64,000 nt of DNA, taken from NCBI RefSeq assembly GCF_007655135.1, contig NC_045127.1:10239001-10303000 (forward strand). Direction: 5' to 3'. Below, piece after piece: positions 1 to 11,756 of the stretch. Numbering within the stretch: the stretch's first letter is position 1; each line of letters opens with the position of its first letter. The stretch is from Punica granatum (Eukaryota; Streptophyta; Magnoliopsida; Myrtales; Lythraceae). Below the pieces are notes generated by a model that had not been told where the DNA came from, searched no databases, and saw only the letters and a list, made by a program, of their open reading frames with translations. Both the position numbers and the translations under genes were made by a program.

Positions 1-141
1 CATTGTTCATTGGAGATGGACTTCCACGATCAAATGGTTTATGGTCGAGAAAATCAGTCGACTGTTTTCCACGGCAATAATTGCTCGGGGATCGCGGACG
101 GTTCGGATTTACGACAACAAGAGGTAATTGTAAAGGGCTGA
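1..141 (+). CDS. possible 3' end of a gene cut by the window edge
   Basis: Frame 1 is open from the first base to a TGA at 139-141, giving 46 residues that end in LRQQEVIVKG. The composition (Asp, Gln, Asn, Gly, Ser mixed with hydrophobics) looks more like coding DNA than the AT-rich sequence that follows. I do not recognise the family. A GT at 124 after CAAGAG could also be a splice donor, in which case the reading continues elsewhere. The following kilobase has no clear coding signal and could be 3' UTR. A short chance open frame is a real alternative. Confidence 0.25.
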   Translation, partial: HCSLEMDFHDQMVYGRENQSTVFHGNNCSGIADGSDLRQQEVIVKG

Positions 142-1218
142 AGCCCAAAATTTTGCTGAGATTGGAGAAGGCGAACAGAATTCGAAAATTTTACTGTAAA
201 AAGTGTAGGATTTATAGTTGGTTGGAGGAATATGTGTTTGTTGAGTTGTTTGTTTGTAGAATTCAGGTGTGTCCTGTCCTGTCCTTGTTAACTGACATCC
301 TCATTGGGATTGTGAATTAGACAGTTAAGACTGCAGTGTGTGGCAAACAGTAATTAGTCAAATAGCAATCTATACTGATGATACAGGCTTTACGCTTCAT
401 GTGGACTTCTTTCTTGATAAATAAAAGGAGTCGGGGGTGATCAGCATAGGATGAGTTTCAGTTCATGAGGATTTTAGTCGTGGCCCTTCTTCTTGAAGGT
501 GATTTGATTAGCCTGCGAAGTTCTTTCTTTCAGCCAACCGGTGATAATGATCAATAGCCATATAAAAATTTCTCTACGCCCAATTCGGGCAAATTTCTTC
601 TGAGATTGCAGGTGTCAACAAATTTGCTTCAGCCTTCAGGTCACTTAGGCTGAAAATTCGAGTGTCAGCAGCAGACGCTTAAAGCACCCTCTGGTATGCA
701 CCCTGCAACGAGTTTTGCTCCTTGTCTCCCATTAAGTATCAGTTTGGGCATTATCGTTTACTCAGTATTGTTTTAGCCATTGAGGAATCTAAAATAAGTT
801 TGTTTTGCCCATAATGAAACCGTTAATTTGAACGTTAAATAGTCGCATTATTCTTTTTCGGTAATAACAGGTTGCCCTATGATTCTCTGCTGCCATTTTA
901 TTGCTGGTTCTTTTCTATTCCGGAGTCACGTATAATTTGAAATAAGCAAGTAAGCCTTGCGACCCTTTATATTTGTTGGAATCTTTGTCGTTTCTGTCAA
1001 TTGTCTTTTTTATTGAATTAAGGACTTAGGTTTGAAGGAAAAAAATAAATGAGACTGCGTGTTGATTGTTTATATGTTGATAGAATACGAAAAAGTTACG
1101 AACTTGGGGGCCAGTTCACTTCTTATAGTTGTCTAAAGGGACATTTCTTAGCTTTGAACCAAAGGTAGAAGTTATTAGGATCTTAATGAAAACAAATAAA
1201 TTGATCGGTTAACCTTTA

Positions 1219-1265
<47 letters not shown>

Positions 1266-2550
1266 CACATATATACATAACACGGTAACGCAAATAATTT
1301 TTGGACACTTTATAAATTGCAGTATGGGTCTTAGGAATTTTCTTGCATTTGTTTTAGCATCTGCTTTTAGAATAGTTAAAATGAAACTTTGTACTTTGCG
1401 TAATCAGTTAACTGTACGTATATATCAATTATTCCACTGCACAGGTGAAACCTTAAAACCCTTCTTTGGAGGAAATACTACCATGTAGTCTTTCTCTTCC
1501 GATGAGTATGATCATGAAGGTGAAAGTGGGCAAGATATGATGGTCGTTGTTGTGGATGCAACAATCGCTCCGTCAACTGTGTAAGACCACTATTGGTTTG
1601 AACCAGATTTGACATGAATATGAAAAGCATTGCGTTGCTAGTTAGAAACGCACGTACCAAATGTAACATTAATGCATACCACACTCACTATTCTTCACAT
1701 TGATTGACAACATAAATATTATATCATGTTACTTATTTTCAATAATATTCATACGTTTTCTTACAAGTACTCTAACTTTAGTTCGAACTATATGTATTAC
1801 CAGTCTTTAATGTTCATTGGCTCCAATTGTTGTAAGATCACAGTGTTTTACATTTGGTTCATATATCTTTATAACAGTAATTTGCACCCGGAATTTTTTC
1901 CTACATACTCAGTGGTAGTTAAAACGTCATAATACGATGTGGTAGTTCCACTTGATGCTGTCTTTAAATAATCATTTGACTCATGAATTCACTGTGAAAT
2001 TACTTTTTTTTTTTTTTTAACTCCTCCAATGATAATGAGAATCCTTCATATATCCATTGCAAAAAGGTATACAAGGGGGAAAATGCACAAGCGAATATTA
2101 CAAGAACGAAATATAATAGTTTATTCACGGGTAACTGAGGAGAATCATGTGACAAAATCAAATCGAAATATAACAAATACAATTGCATGTTGCTATTTTG
2201 AAATTGTTATTCGTGATCATGACGAATCATTCTTATTTCACCATAAATCCTAGTGAAAACTGAGAAGGGGAATCTTCAATCCAGTTCATAAATTCATAGT
2301 GAAATTTCACTCCACTATTGGATCCCAAAGGAATTCTATGACAAAGTAGACCAGGTAGGGTGTCTTGGGCTGGTATTCTAGTGCAAAATCCAACCGCATA
2401 TCATAATCTCTAGATGAAGCTTAATCATCTTAAAAGCAGTTCAGTCCCAAGACAATCAAACCAAAGAAACTAAAGTAGCCAAGCAGATCAAACCAGCGAC
2501 CGCCACTAGGAGAGCCGACACCTGTCCAGAATCAACAAAAAGGCAAGCCA
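142..2550. other. intergenic or 3' UTR, no gene seen
   Basis: AT-rich sequence with no supported coding region. It contains the (GT)n tract at 1223-1262 followed by an alternating purine-pyrimidine stretch, and a 17-base T run near 2004. Confidence 0.5.
1223..1262. repeat. (GT)n microsatellite, about 20 units
   Basis: An uninterrupted GT run followed by ATACACATATATAC. It is a typical plant dinucleotide repeat and likely length-polymorphic. Confidence 0.95.
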
Positions 2551-2556
2551 CAAGAG

Positions 2557-2620
2557 GTTAATATGGACTGGTTGGGCATGATCAATCTTGTTAATATGGA
2601 CTGGTTGGGCATGATCAATC
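2557..2620. repeat. 33 bp tandem duplication
   Basis: A unit containing GGACTGGTTGGGCATGATC occurs twice, at 2557 and 2590, with no differences seen over the shared part. The surrounding 2,500-3,200 is less AT-rich than its neighbours but shows no coherent gene. Confidence 0.8.
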
Positions 2621-3430
2621 CGATTAGGACGCAATCCTTTGCTGTGATGAGCGGGGATGTTGTCGCAAACAAGAGTGGCAGACGAGTAACCGCCACCGGG
2701 GGAGGAATAGGGCCGGAACAACCACTGCATCGCCACTGCCACCTATTAGGAGAGGCGCTGCATCACCGCAACCACTGGTGCACTACGCCGCCATCGCCAC
2801 AAAAGCCAAAACGTCACCATTACTCCAATTGGGACCTGAGCTGCTAGAGAGGGATTGGGCGTAACCTCCAAAGGGGAGGGGAGGTCGCTGCCACACACCC
2901 ACCTCCTGCCTCATTATCTCTTCTTTCTCCTCCCCTGGTGGCGGCTTCACTTTCTTCGACTCTTCTGCCCCTTCTTTGTGCTTAACATTCTCCGCCCCTT
3001 CACAATCGGATCTCCTCTGCCAGTTCTGATCGATATCCTTGGTCACACCTCCTTGAGACAAGAGTAGCTTTTGTATGCGATGTAGCCCGAGATGTTGTAC
3101 TGATGGCTGCTGAGATATTCGACCTTGTTTGCGGCTCCTCTGCTTATACTGATTGCAGCTTCTGCTTCACCGCTCCGCTGTGGTGGCTTGGACGAGCTAT
3201 ATCCAACAATATCCGGTCGGATCTTGCTCAAATTTGTTTGGAGCTTTTGATCCTACCAGATCTGTTCAATATCTGAACAATATCTGTCAATGGAAGTGCA
3301 AATAGAGGCATCCAATCACGCAAACAAAACCTTATAACTTTCAACAACTATATATCTATATATTTATACATGAAACTTGATCTATTTCATGCGATGTTGG
3401 GGAGAGTACGATTTGAATTCCGTATTCTCA
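2621..3430. other. no gene seen
   Basis: Moderately GC-rich sequence with short open frames on both strands that overlap one another and show no recognisable domain. I treat them as chance frames. Confidence 0.4.
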
Positions 3431-3439
3431 CGACTGTGA

Positions 3440-4190
3440 TTCGTTTTCTTTTATTTTTTGTGATATTTTTAATAAATTTATTTTGCTTATAATATATTCT
3501 ATTCGATATTTGTTGAATGAACAAACGAAAGAAAAAAAATGCGTTCACATTAGACTGCAATTCATTTTCGTTTATTTTTTAGTATATTTTAATAAATTTA
3601 TATTACTTGTAATATCCTATTCAACTTTCGATGAATAAAGAAAGGAAAAAATAAATGTGTCCACATTGCCATTTGGTTTTATTATGTAAATTAAAATTTT
3701 TCATTTTTCAATATATAATTAATAATTCCCCCCCTAAATTTTTATATAAAAATAAAAACATTAATTAACGAGGAAGTAAATAATAAAATATAAAATAATA
3801 TAATAATATATGTATTTACTTAATTGTGAGGCAAATAATATTAATATATACGTTTGTTTTTTCTCAAAATCTTACCATATAAAATAATATATTATATTCG
3901 ACTTTCTATGAATTAAAAAAAGAAAGAAAGAAATGCGTTCACATTGCTATTTTATTTTATTATGCAAATTAAATTTTTTATTTACAATATATAATTAATA
4001 ATTTTCCCTTAAATTTTTATATAAAAATATATACATCACTTGTCAAGACAGTAAATAATAAAATATAAAATAATATATTAATATATGTTTTTAACTTAAT
4101 TATGAAATAAATAATATTTACATATACGTTCATTTTTTTTCAAAATGTTACTGTATAAAATAATAAATTTGAATTAATTTCATCGTATTA
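3440..4190. repeat. AT-rich diverged tandem repeats
   Basis: A motif like TTCGACTTTCTATGAAT followed by an A/G-rich stretch and GCGTTCACATT recurs near 3498, 3625 and 3898. The last two copies share about 270 bp, including the downstream AATATATAATTAATAATT segment. The copies are clearly diverged, suggesting old tandem duplication of an AT-rich non-autonomous element. Confidence 0.55.
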
Positions 4191-5500
4191 CTTAATTATA
4201 GTTTAAGTAATGCATAAAGTGGAATAAAATATATCTATTCCATGAATTGGTACTTTAAAATATATTCGAGTTAGATATGTATTTTTCTTAAGAAAATACA
4301 CTTGTCAATATGCATGAACCTACTATCATGTAATCAATTGTATATTGACATGTGGGCAGTCCAATATTTTTTAACATGTATAATTTCTATGATTTTACAT
4401 TTTTATATATAGGTTTCACAATCACATATTCTTCATTCTTTCGTATTTTGTTGTTGAGAGAGTTTCTTTTTCATCCGTTATTACTATTTTTTTATGACAA
4501 CATAATTTTCTCTTACATGCCATGAACAATGGTGTTTCTTATACAAAGAGATTAATGGAGAGAATCTCTATGAATTTAGAACAAATTACAATCGTATACA
4601 GAAAGAAAGTCATGTAGCTCAAAGAACTATTGCGGTATGTCAACATCAGATTAGAAAAGTAAGCATTTCTTCCGTTTTCAAATATAAGATGTAATCACTA
4701 TTTTAATAAATATATATCAATTATATGAATTTTATATAAACTTTGATGACCTACCATTACTTAACAATAACTAAAAAATATCATTCATATTTATATTTTA
4801 CGATCTTTAATCAGTGGGTATTGATGACCTTGCGTAACACGAGCTATCTCTCTAATACTGAACTATAGTTTGACTTTTATAATCATGGAAAAGAGAACCC
4901 GTTGCTTTGCAGTAGTAGAATAATAATTTTAGTTAATGTATTATTTGAATAAATTAGAAACTATTCAACTGTATGAATAAATTAATTTAGATATTTACTG
5001 ATTATATTTCATGTCATATATTGCATGTCTATGAGATAAGAAATCCTAGACTCATTAAAAAAAAACTTTCAATTTTTAAGGAGGTTCAATTTAGATATTT
5101 CACTTTATTAAATAATATCTTGGAATTGATTAACTATTTTATATGAAATCTTCAACTGGATTATTTATAGAATATTAATGATAAGCACTCTATATGTACG
5201 GATCTTATATCAATTTGAGAAGATAACTAAAGAAGATTCAATTTGAAAATCCATATATATATATATATGTATATGTAAAACTGTATCCTATTGTAATAAA
5301 TGCTTTCTCATTAATAGAAAAAATTATTTAAATAATATATTCAAAATTAAGATAATTGATTTAATCAAATCAAGCCCAATTACGAAAATCTAATATCGTC
5401 TCGACTTTTTAGAAACGGCCCAATTCAAAAATAAGGGACAATTAAGTATACTAACAATTAACTATTTAATAGATATTAACCTAATTTCTATTGTTATAAG
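4191..5500. other. AT-rich intergenic, no gene seen
   Basis: Very AT-rich sequence with scattered stop codons in all frames and no recognisable domain or RNA gene. Probably old transposon debris. Confidence 0.5.
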
Positions 5501-5504
5501 GGTG

Positions 5505-6040
5505 AAATTATTGTAATACATGAAAGTATGGTATACTAAGTATAAAAAAATAAATATTGTCATCAAATTTTGTATTTACAAAATTACATAACCAGTTTTG
5601 TGTGAATATCTATAAAATAATGTATATTATACAATTATTAGATAAATATTTAATGTATTGAAACCATTAGTTGGAAAATATTTGTAGAACCATTGAAAAT
5701 TAGTCTAATCTTATTAAATGGTTATAGAATGAAACTTCGAATTTACTTCAAGCATATTTTATTAAAAAATTATTGTAATATGTGAACTTATTATAATATA
5801 AAAAATTATATATTTGAAATAAGAATGTCATCAAATTTTGTATTGAAAATGTATGTAACTAATTTTGTTTGAATATCTAGAAAAATATGCATATTATACA
5901 TTGACCAATTAGATAAATATATTATGCATCGGGACCCCTAGTTAAAAACTATTTTTCGAACCATTTAAAATTAGTCTAATTTTATTAATTGATTAACGAA
6001 TGAAACTTCAAATTAACTTTTAACATATTTTATTGTGTTA
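5505..6040. repeat. diverged tandem duplication, period about 268 bp
   Basis: GTCATCAAATTTTGTATT starts at 5559 and again at 5827. It is followed in both copies by matching segments (GAATATCTA, TTAGATAAATAT, AAAATTAGTCTAAT, GAATGAAACTTC) in the same order. The function is unknown and no coding frame is present. Confidence 0.65.
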
Positions 6041-6101
6041 AAGAGCAAATATATGTTTCAAAAATCAGAACAACTGTTATAAGAAAGGATATATATATCT
6101 C

Positions 6102-6104
<3 letters not shown>

Positions 6105-6133
<29 letters not shown>
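6105..6133. repeat. (TG)n microsatellite
   Basis: About 14 TG units following an AT-dinucleotide run. Confidence 0.9.
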
Positions 6134-6136
<3 letters not shown>

Positions 6137-6538
6137 ATAATAAACACTACAAAAAAATTGATGATGTATAGAATTTCTAAAATTATCATGATTTTATAAG
6201 AGAAAAACTTTATAACATAATGCTATTAACTGATAAAAAAATAAAATATAAAATATAAAGATAAGGATGTTATAAACAATGCTTTAAAAATACAAATTTA
6301 TATTCTATTTACAAAACTTAATATATGTGACAAATTTATAGTAACGGTTAATTTAAAAATGGAATGCATATTAATTGAATTGGAATTATTATCATAACAA
6401 GTTTTATTAAAAATTATTGAAGATTATTATTTATATTAAAATTAAAATTGAAAATTATTATTATTTTGTATAAGATTATTCATGTTTAAAAATATAAATA
6501 ATTACTTTAAAAATGATATAGAGAAATATGAGTATGAT

Positions 6539-6567
6539 CCCGTGCAACGTACGGGGCAATAAACTAG
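6539..6567 (+). mobile_element. Helitron-like 3' terminus
   Basis: CCCGT-GCAACGT-ACGGG (6539-6555) forms a short hairpin. Eight bases later comes CTAG (6564-6567) followed by T. A small GC hairpin about 10 nt before a terminal CTRR, inserted before T, is the diagnostic 3' end of plant Helitrons. I could not fix the matching 5' TC end, so the element length is unknown and it is probably non-autonomous. Confidence 0.55.
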
Positions 6568-6877
6568 TAAGAAGTAAAAGTCCTCCACGTGTTTTTTAAG
6601 ATAGGGTGGTAAAATACTATCTAGAATTATTTTATAAAATTTAAGTGTTCTGCATAAAAATGAAATTACAATGAATATTAAGTTTATGGATATGAGATAG
6701 TGCATGCACGAAAATAAATTAAATAATGACAAAATGAGTGAAATAAAAAGATAATTTTAAAGAAAAAAGATAGTGTGCAAGTGGGAAAAAATTCTGAACT
6801 CGCCTTCTTGGTGATATAGACCAGTTTTAAATTATTAAGAAGATAATATAAAAAAAGAAAGAAAAGGAAAAACTTTG

Positions 6878-6990
6878 CACTACAAGAAATTGCTCCTATA
6901 GATACTGCAATTGAGACGGAAAACTTCGTTTCTACATGATATAGAGACGGACATTTCCGTCTAAGAGGATTCGTCTCAAAAAGTTTCGTT
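6878..6990 (+). mobile_element. CACTA (En/Spm)-like terminus
   Basis: CACTACAAGAAATTGCTCC is the canonical start of plant CACTA transposons (CACTACAAGAAA). It is followed by subterminal GAGACGG-type repeats (GAGACGGAAAA, GAGACGGACA, CCGTCTAAG, CGTCTCAAAAA). No opposite-strand end (TTTCTTGTAGTG) was found nearby, so this is a solo or decayed end. Confidence 0.55.
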
Positions 6991-7442
6991 ACAAAATAAT
7001 GAGACAGAAAATAAATATGATCGTTATTATAGTACTTAATCAATAGTAACTCATTGGGGTTGTTCACATAAACTAAATAATATCTATTAGCACCAATATT
7101 TTTTTAACATAAAAAATATAATAAGAAATTGCTTTAGTCAACTCATTGAACCCTCTCTCTCTTGAGAGTGGGCTTTTCTTCACTACTCCCCTTTATAGAG
7201 TTAATACAAATGAAATTGACTGACTAATTAAACGTAAAAGAATTTTGCTGGGATCAACAAAGACAAATTTGAAGGAAATTAATTGATGGAATAACTGAAA
7301 ATTGAAAGCTAAAGGGAATGGTTGTACATTGATGGGTCAATCCAAAAGCTAAGGAAATGGAAGGTTAGACGTAAAGCAACATGCTAGCAGAGTTTTGACT
7401 AGTTTTGGGGTGTGTTGAGCGTGTGTTCTCCTTGGCTCCCTA

Positions 7443-7458
7443 GACCTCTATTTATAGA
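7443..7458 (-). promoter_or_regulatory. near-palindromic TATA element, possible LTR-type promoter
   Basis: CCTCTATTTATAGAGG reads CTATAAATAG on the minus strand, a strong TATA box flanked by an inverted CCTC/GAGG. The minus-strand sequence after it (to about 7,150) has no open frame, as expected for an LTR or leader. I could not find a second copy or a primer-binding site, so the assignment is weak. Confidence 0.25.
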
Positions 7459-8620
7459 GGAGGTCGGCCTTGCTCTCCAAGCACCAAGTTCCCATTATCC
7501 GTCAGTTGAGTCTCTGATGTTGCAGAACGTGGAGAAGTTGGAGAACGTGCTACTTTAATCCTTTGCTCCTCTAAAGTAGGTGAACGTGTAGTGTTCTACA
7601 TGCTTCTCTTCTCTTCTCTTCACAACTTTCATGAGATAGGCTCTAATATCTCTACGTACTGTGATCTTTCATGTGCTCAAGGATAGTTGGGCTCTGGTTA
7701 AATTTGTTTTGCGAAATGTAATTTTTTTCTTGATATTAAAAAATAGATTTTAAATTGCTATTAACTTATTTATTGGAAAATAAAGAAATTAGATTTGAAG
7801 GAATATCATTTTTCTCTATAATTAATTTCTTTGATACTTCATGTGCTCAAGGATAGCTGAGCTGCAGTTAAAATATTAGATTTAAAGGAATGTAATTTTT
7901 TTCTAATTAATTTCTTCATACTAAAATATAGATTTTGATCTTATAAAAAAACAGATTTCAAAATTCAATTAATTTATAAAAAAATATTAATAATTTTTGT
8001 TTAGTCTAAATTATTTAGTGCAACGCATGAAATTAGATTGCAATTATTTAAAAGTACCTTAAAAATATTTTATTCTCTTAGATAGACATTAATTCATTTT
8101 TTCATTATTTATTGTGATCATTTATTAGCATTTACTTATTTCAAAAATGTTTTATTCTCTTTGATGGACACTAATTCATTTTTTAAATTATTTATTGTGA
8201 TCATTTATTAGCATTTACTCACTTCAAGTGAGTTTTACTATATAGATAGATAAATGCAATATCACATCGAAAAAAAGGGCAATTAACAACTTTCTATTCT
8301 CAGATTCCATGGATTTAGATAAAATAAATTTGTATTAACCAGGAAGTACGCTCAGAAAAAAAAAAAGGCTAATCCAATGTTCAAGATGCATCCTATTATT
8401 TCTTTTTTTTTTTTCAGTTGCATCGTTTGGTATTTAAAAGCTCATTTGGTCTGATTATTTAGATTTGAGCCAGGTCTGTCCATTAAGAGGTGAGACACTT
8501 CCAATCATGAATTTTCTTCATTCAAAAAATCCGACTTTGATGCCTTAATTAAAAGAAGTAAGGGTATAACTGCTTAAATCAAATACAGGCTAATATGGTG
8601 TGTCCACATTCCAGTACTAT

Positions 8621-8990
8621 AGTGTCTATGTGACTCATCAATATGGGTTGATTCAAGTGGTTCGACACTTGTTTCCCCTAAACAGGGTCTCAAGTTTGAA
8701 TCCTGCGAATAGAGAAAATTCAAACTGTGAGAGATTTACCCATTAGTGTACGGACGCGATTCGAATTAGATTAGTTGGAACTGATTGGGCTTTTAGATAC
8801 TAGAGTGTCCACGTGACTCATCAACATGGATTGATTCAAGTGGTTCGACACTTGTTTTCCTTAAACAAGGTCTCAAGTTTGAATCTTGCGAATGAAGAAA
8901 ATTCAAACCGTGAGAGATTTATCCATTAATGTACGGATGCGATTCGAATTAGATTAGTTGGAACTGATTGGGTTTTTAGGTACTAGAATC
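8621..8990 (+). mobile_element. tandem pair of tRNA-derived SINE-like repeats
   Basis: Two units with a period of 183 bp. Each contains GATTCAAGTGGTTCGACACTTG (box A-like) and, about 45 bp on, CAAGTTTGAATCCTGCGA (box B-like, compare GGTTCGANTCC). Each ends near GATACTAGAGTGTCC or TACTAGAATCACACCGAAAAA. The same family recurs at 50,841 and 63,809 in the same orientation, so this is a dispersed repeat that was here duplicated in tandem. Confidence 0.6.
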
Positions 8991-9194
8991 ACACCGAAAA
9001 AATATCCACATGATTGAACTACAGTAGGCCATTTACAACTAAAGACAAGTACAATGGAGCATATGTTGCACCTGTTTTAATGTTTAGTGATAAGATATGA
9101 TATGATATGATATGAGATTTAGCAATTCCAATTTGACGCAATAAACAATAAGTTGATGTTGTAAAGATTTTATGTGGCTATGCCTATTTATATT

Positions 9195-9560
9195 TACTAG
9201 CTCTTTTGTCTCGTGCATTACATGGATTCATTTTCATATATCTTTTTGGTTCATATTTTGTTTTCTTATTAAAAATAATAATAATTTCCAATTATTAATT
9301 TCAATTTCCAAATAATAACCTTCAATATTTTTTATGTTATAAATTAGAGTAAGCAAATTATTGTAATAATAATAATTTAAAACTAATTATTTCAATAAAT
9401 ATGAGTCATATTTTTAAATATATTGTTAATATAAATTTGTTGCATATATTAAGTTTTGTAATTAAGATAAAGGTTTGATTCATCTTTTTGTTAAACATTG
9501 TTTAAGATTTTCTTAATTGAAAGCTTTATTTTTATTATTTTGTAATTTGCATTCAATATA
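9195..9560 (-). mobile_element. decayed Helitron-like fragment, family shared with 16,240-16,665
   Basis: On the minus strand the sequence near 9,190-9,215 ends in a hairpin-like CATGTAATGCACGAG followed by CTAGT. The body, with TTAGAGTAAG, AATAATAATTT, AACTAATT-TTTCA and CATATATTAAGTTT in order, matches 16,380-16,560. The shared order of motifs is good evidence for one repeat family. The Helitron label rests only on the ends. Confidence 0.35.
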
Positions 9561-9889
9561 TGTATATGTGTATGTTTAGCATAATCGAGGTCATGAGAAA
9601 TCAGAAATGGTTACAAACCTTCCAAAATTTACATTAGAGGAATCTTCTCCCTGGTCTTTTGACTCCATGAAGTCAGCATTATGCTTTAACTCCATTATGA
9701 CATTCCTTATCACCTCAAGAGACAGTGGACAATATTGAAGAAGCTTCCCTTATCTCAATTGATTCACTTGATGCCATTTCTTTGACAGAAATTATACTAT
9801 GTACTATGCAGCAACTAGCAACAGAGGGAAGCAAAAATAACCTTAGAAAATGCAAAATTACAAAAGAGATGTAGAAAGGAAGAACCTCA

Positions 9890-10265
9890 TACCAGTTGAG
9901 GAAGACAAACAAAGCACTGAGCTCAAGATCACTATCACATCTTCTCTTTTCTGATTGCAATTGAAATTAAGGGAAATTGAGATGCAAAAAGGAAGAACCG
10001 CATACCAGGTGAGGAAGACAAATGAAGCATCGAGCTCAGGATCACTGATAACCTCTTCTCTTTTCTGATACTAGCTGAGGAAGATAAACGAAGCATCGAG
10101 CTCAAGATCATCAATCACCTCTTCTTTTTACCGATTGCAACTGAAATTAGGGGAAATGGAGATGCAAAAAGGAAGAACCGCATACCAGCTGAGGAAGACA
10201 AATGAAGCATCGAGCTCAGGATCACCGATCACCTCTTCCGATTACAACTGAAATTAGGCGAAATG
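9890..10265 (-). repeat. tandem array resembling a duplicated exon
   Basis: A core of about 70 bp (GAGGAAGACAAATGAAGCATCGAGCTC... ending GATTGCAACTGAAATTA) occurs four times with small differences. Copies are separated by variants of AAAAGGAAGAACCGCATACCAG. Read on the minus strand, each core ends CTCAGCTG-GTATGCGG, which looks like an exon followed by a 5' splice site. The unit may come from multiplication of a first exon. No continuing coding sequence is recognisable at 9,600-9,890. Confidence 0.5.
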
Positions 10266-10907
10266 AACCCCAAGACCGTTTCAATGAGGGAGGGGGAAAT
10301 AAGGGAATGAGACCCAAAAGCTGAGCTCGTGTGGCCACCTGGGCACCATTTGTCAAAATAACGTACCGCGTCATTTCTCCGTCCATCTCTTGACGGATTT
10401 GATGCACAGTGAAAAATTTTAAAAAATTTGTGATGCATCGTAAAATTTTTTGAAAATATGATGTGCGGTGAAATTGTTTCTCAAATTATGATGTATGGTG
10501 TTAATTTTCACTTAGAATAATAATATATTGTATACTGCATTATACATTCACTTTCCTTAATAATAATAATAAAAATATTATAAATATAAAGGAAAATCTA
10601 TAAGAGAATATTTTTTTAATAAAACAATAGAAAACTTTCCTTAGTATAGATGATGATAACACGGCAACGCGAGAGAGCCCTGCCTTATATTTTTTAGTAC
10701 ATGGCAGCGTGAGAATATCACCGTTGATATTGTTCCTAAATTGCCAAAAAAGAAAATATCTTAAATGTTTCTTCCTAATACTGAGGTGGCGAGAAAGGAC
10801 CAATGAAACTTTTTATAATATATATTCATGGCCCACTATCCATGTGTTAGTAAGCTCATTTGTTTGCTTGCTGCAATCCTATTGGTACTTTCTCATATGA
10901 GATATTA

Positions 10908-11070
10908 TTCGGTGATCCTACCTCACCACGTGGCATAAGGAAGAACCAATTAAATTGTAATAAACTAAATAATAAGTGCTAATCACTCTATTAATTGTGA
11001 TAAATCTTCTTAATTGAAGTAATCTTATTGGTTCTTCCTCACCATATCATTATGAGATAGGATCGTTCAG
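10908..11070. mobile_element. MITE with inverted ends
   Basis: The left end has GATCCTACCTCACCACGTGG followed by GGAAGAACCAATTA. The right end read in reverse has GATCCTATCTCATAATGATA followed by GGAAGAACCAATAAG. The whole can fold as an imperfect hairpin of about 160 bp. It lies directly upstream of the TATA box and exon at 11,151-11,270. Confidence 0.55.
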
Positions 11071-11150
11071 AATTTTCTCTTCTCATAGATAGCATCATCC
11101 AAGAATTCCTCCAAAAAAATAATAATTCCCAAAATCATACATAATTACGC

Positions 11151-11158
11151 TATAAATT
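11151..11158 (+). promoter_or_regulatory. TATA box of the exon at 11,220
   Basis: TATAAATT lies about 65 bp before the ATG and is followed by a pyrimidine-rich leader (CTCTCTTTCAACATCCCTCC), the usual plant core-promoter arrangement. Confidence 0.4.
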
Positions 11159-11219
11159 GATAAACCCTCTCTTTCAACATCCCTCCTCCTCTTTCAATTT
11201 CTCAATTCCTTCAAGGTCT

Positions 11220-11270
11220 ATGGCAGCAGCCGCATGCAGTCTCCGCCTCAACCTCACTCATAAAACCAAG
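11220..11270 (+). CDS. orphan first coding exon
   Basis: ATG followed by 17 codons (MAAAACSLRLNLTHKTK) and a consensus donor AAG|GTTTGT at 11,271. The Ala-rich, Ser/Arg/Thr-containing start resembles a plastid or mitochondrial transit peptide, and a TATA box and pyrimidine-rich leader precede it. No later exon is recognisable before the Harbinger remnant at 11,757. Either the gene was truncated by transposon activity or its other exons are too short for me to see. Confidence 0.35.
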
Positions 11271-11756
11271 GTTTGTCCATCTCGTTGACTTTCTTATTTG
11301 TTCTCGTTCAGTTTCTTTTTCATGTTAAATAGAAGGAAAGCATGTTTGTACTTTTGTCTTTTGCAATCCGGTGGGTTTGTTCCGTTGGATAGAAATGGGA
11401 GGTGATTAGATTGGGAAAAACTGAGGAGGATTAGAATTGAGATTCTGATTGAACTTTTTTGTTTAATTGAGTCTTAGAATCATAAGAGAAGATGATACAG
11501 CTGATAATCAAAGAACAAAATATGGCTTACAAAAATAAAATTTAGAATACTTACTGAAAAAATTAATAAAATTTAGAATACACTATATTACCTCAACTAC
11601 CTCTGGCCAACCTCCACTCCTGAGCTTTCAACCGATCTCAGCACGACGATGCCAGATTTTACATCAAGAAGGAGATCCAGACGATTGGCCAAGCGGAGGC
11701 AATGACAAATCTAAGCGAAGTGCAATTAAGAAGAGAAGCATAATTGCGATTCTAAC

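Larger units (their letters stand above)
6568..8620. other. AT-rich intergenic with transposon ends, no gene seen
   Basis: Apart from the CACTA-like end (6878) and the palindromic TATA sequence (7443) listed separately, I see nothing coding. At 8225-8246 the sequence ACTATATAGATAGAT resembles the reverse complement of a Helitron 5' end (TCTATCTATATAGT), suggesting a further minus-strand fragment. Confidence 0.4.

Noticed and set aside
7060..7700. Possible promoter or leader of an endogenous pararetrovirus
   Set aside because: Only a TATA box and a frame-free leader are visible. There is no coat, protease, RT or tRNA-primer sequence nearby, so I leave it as an unclassified LTR-like promoter.
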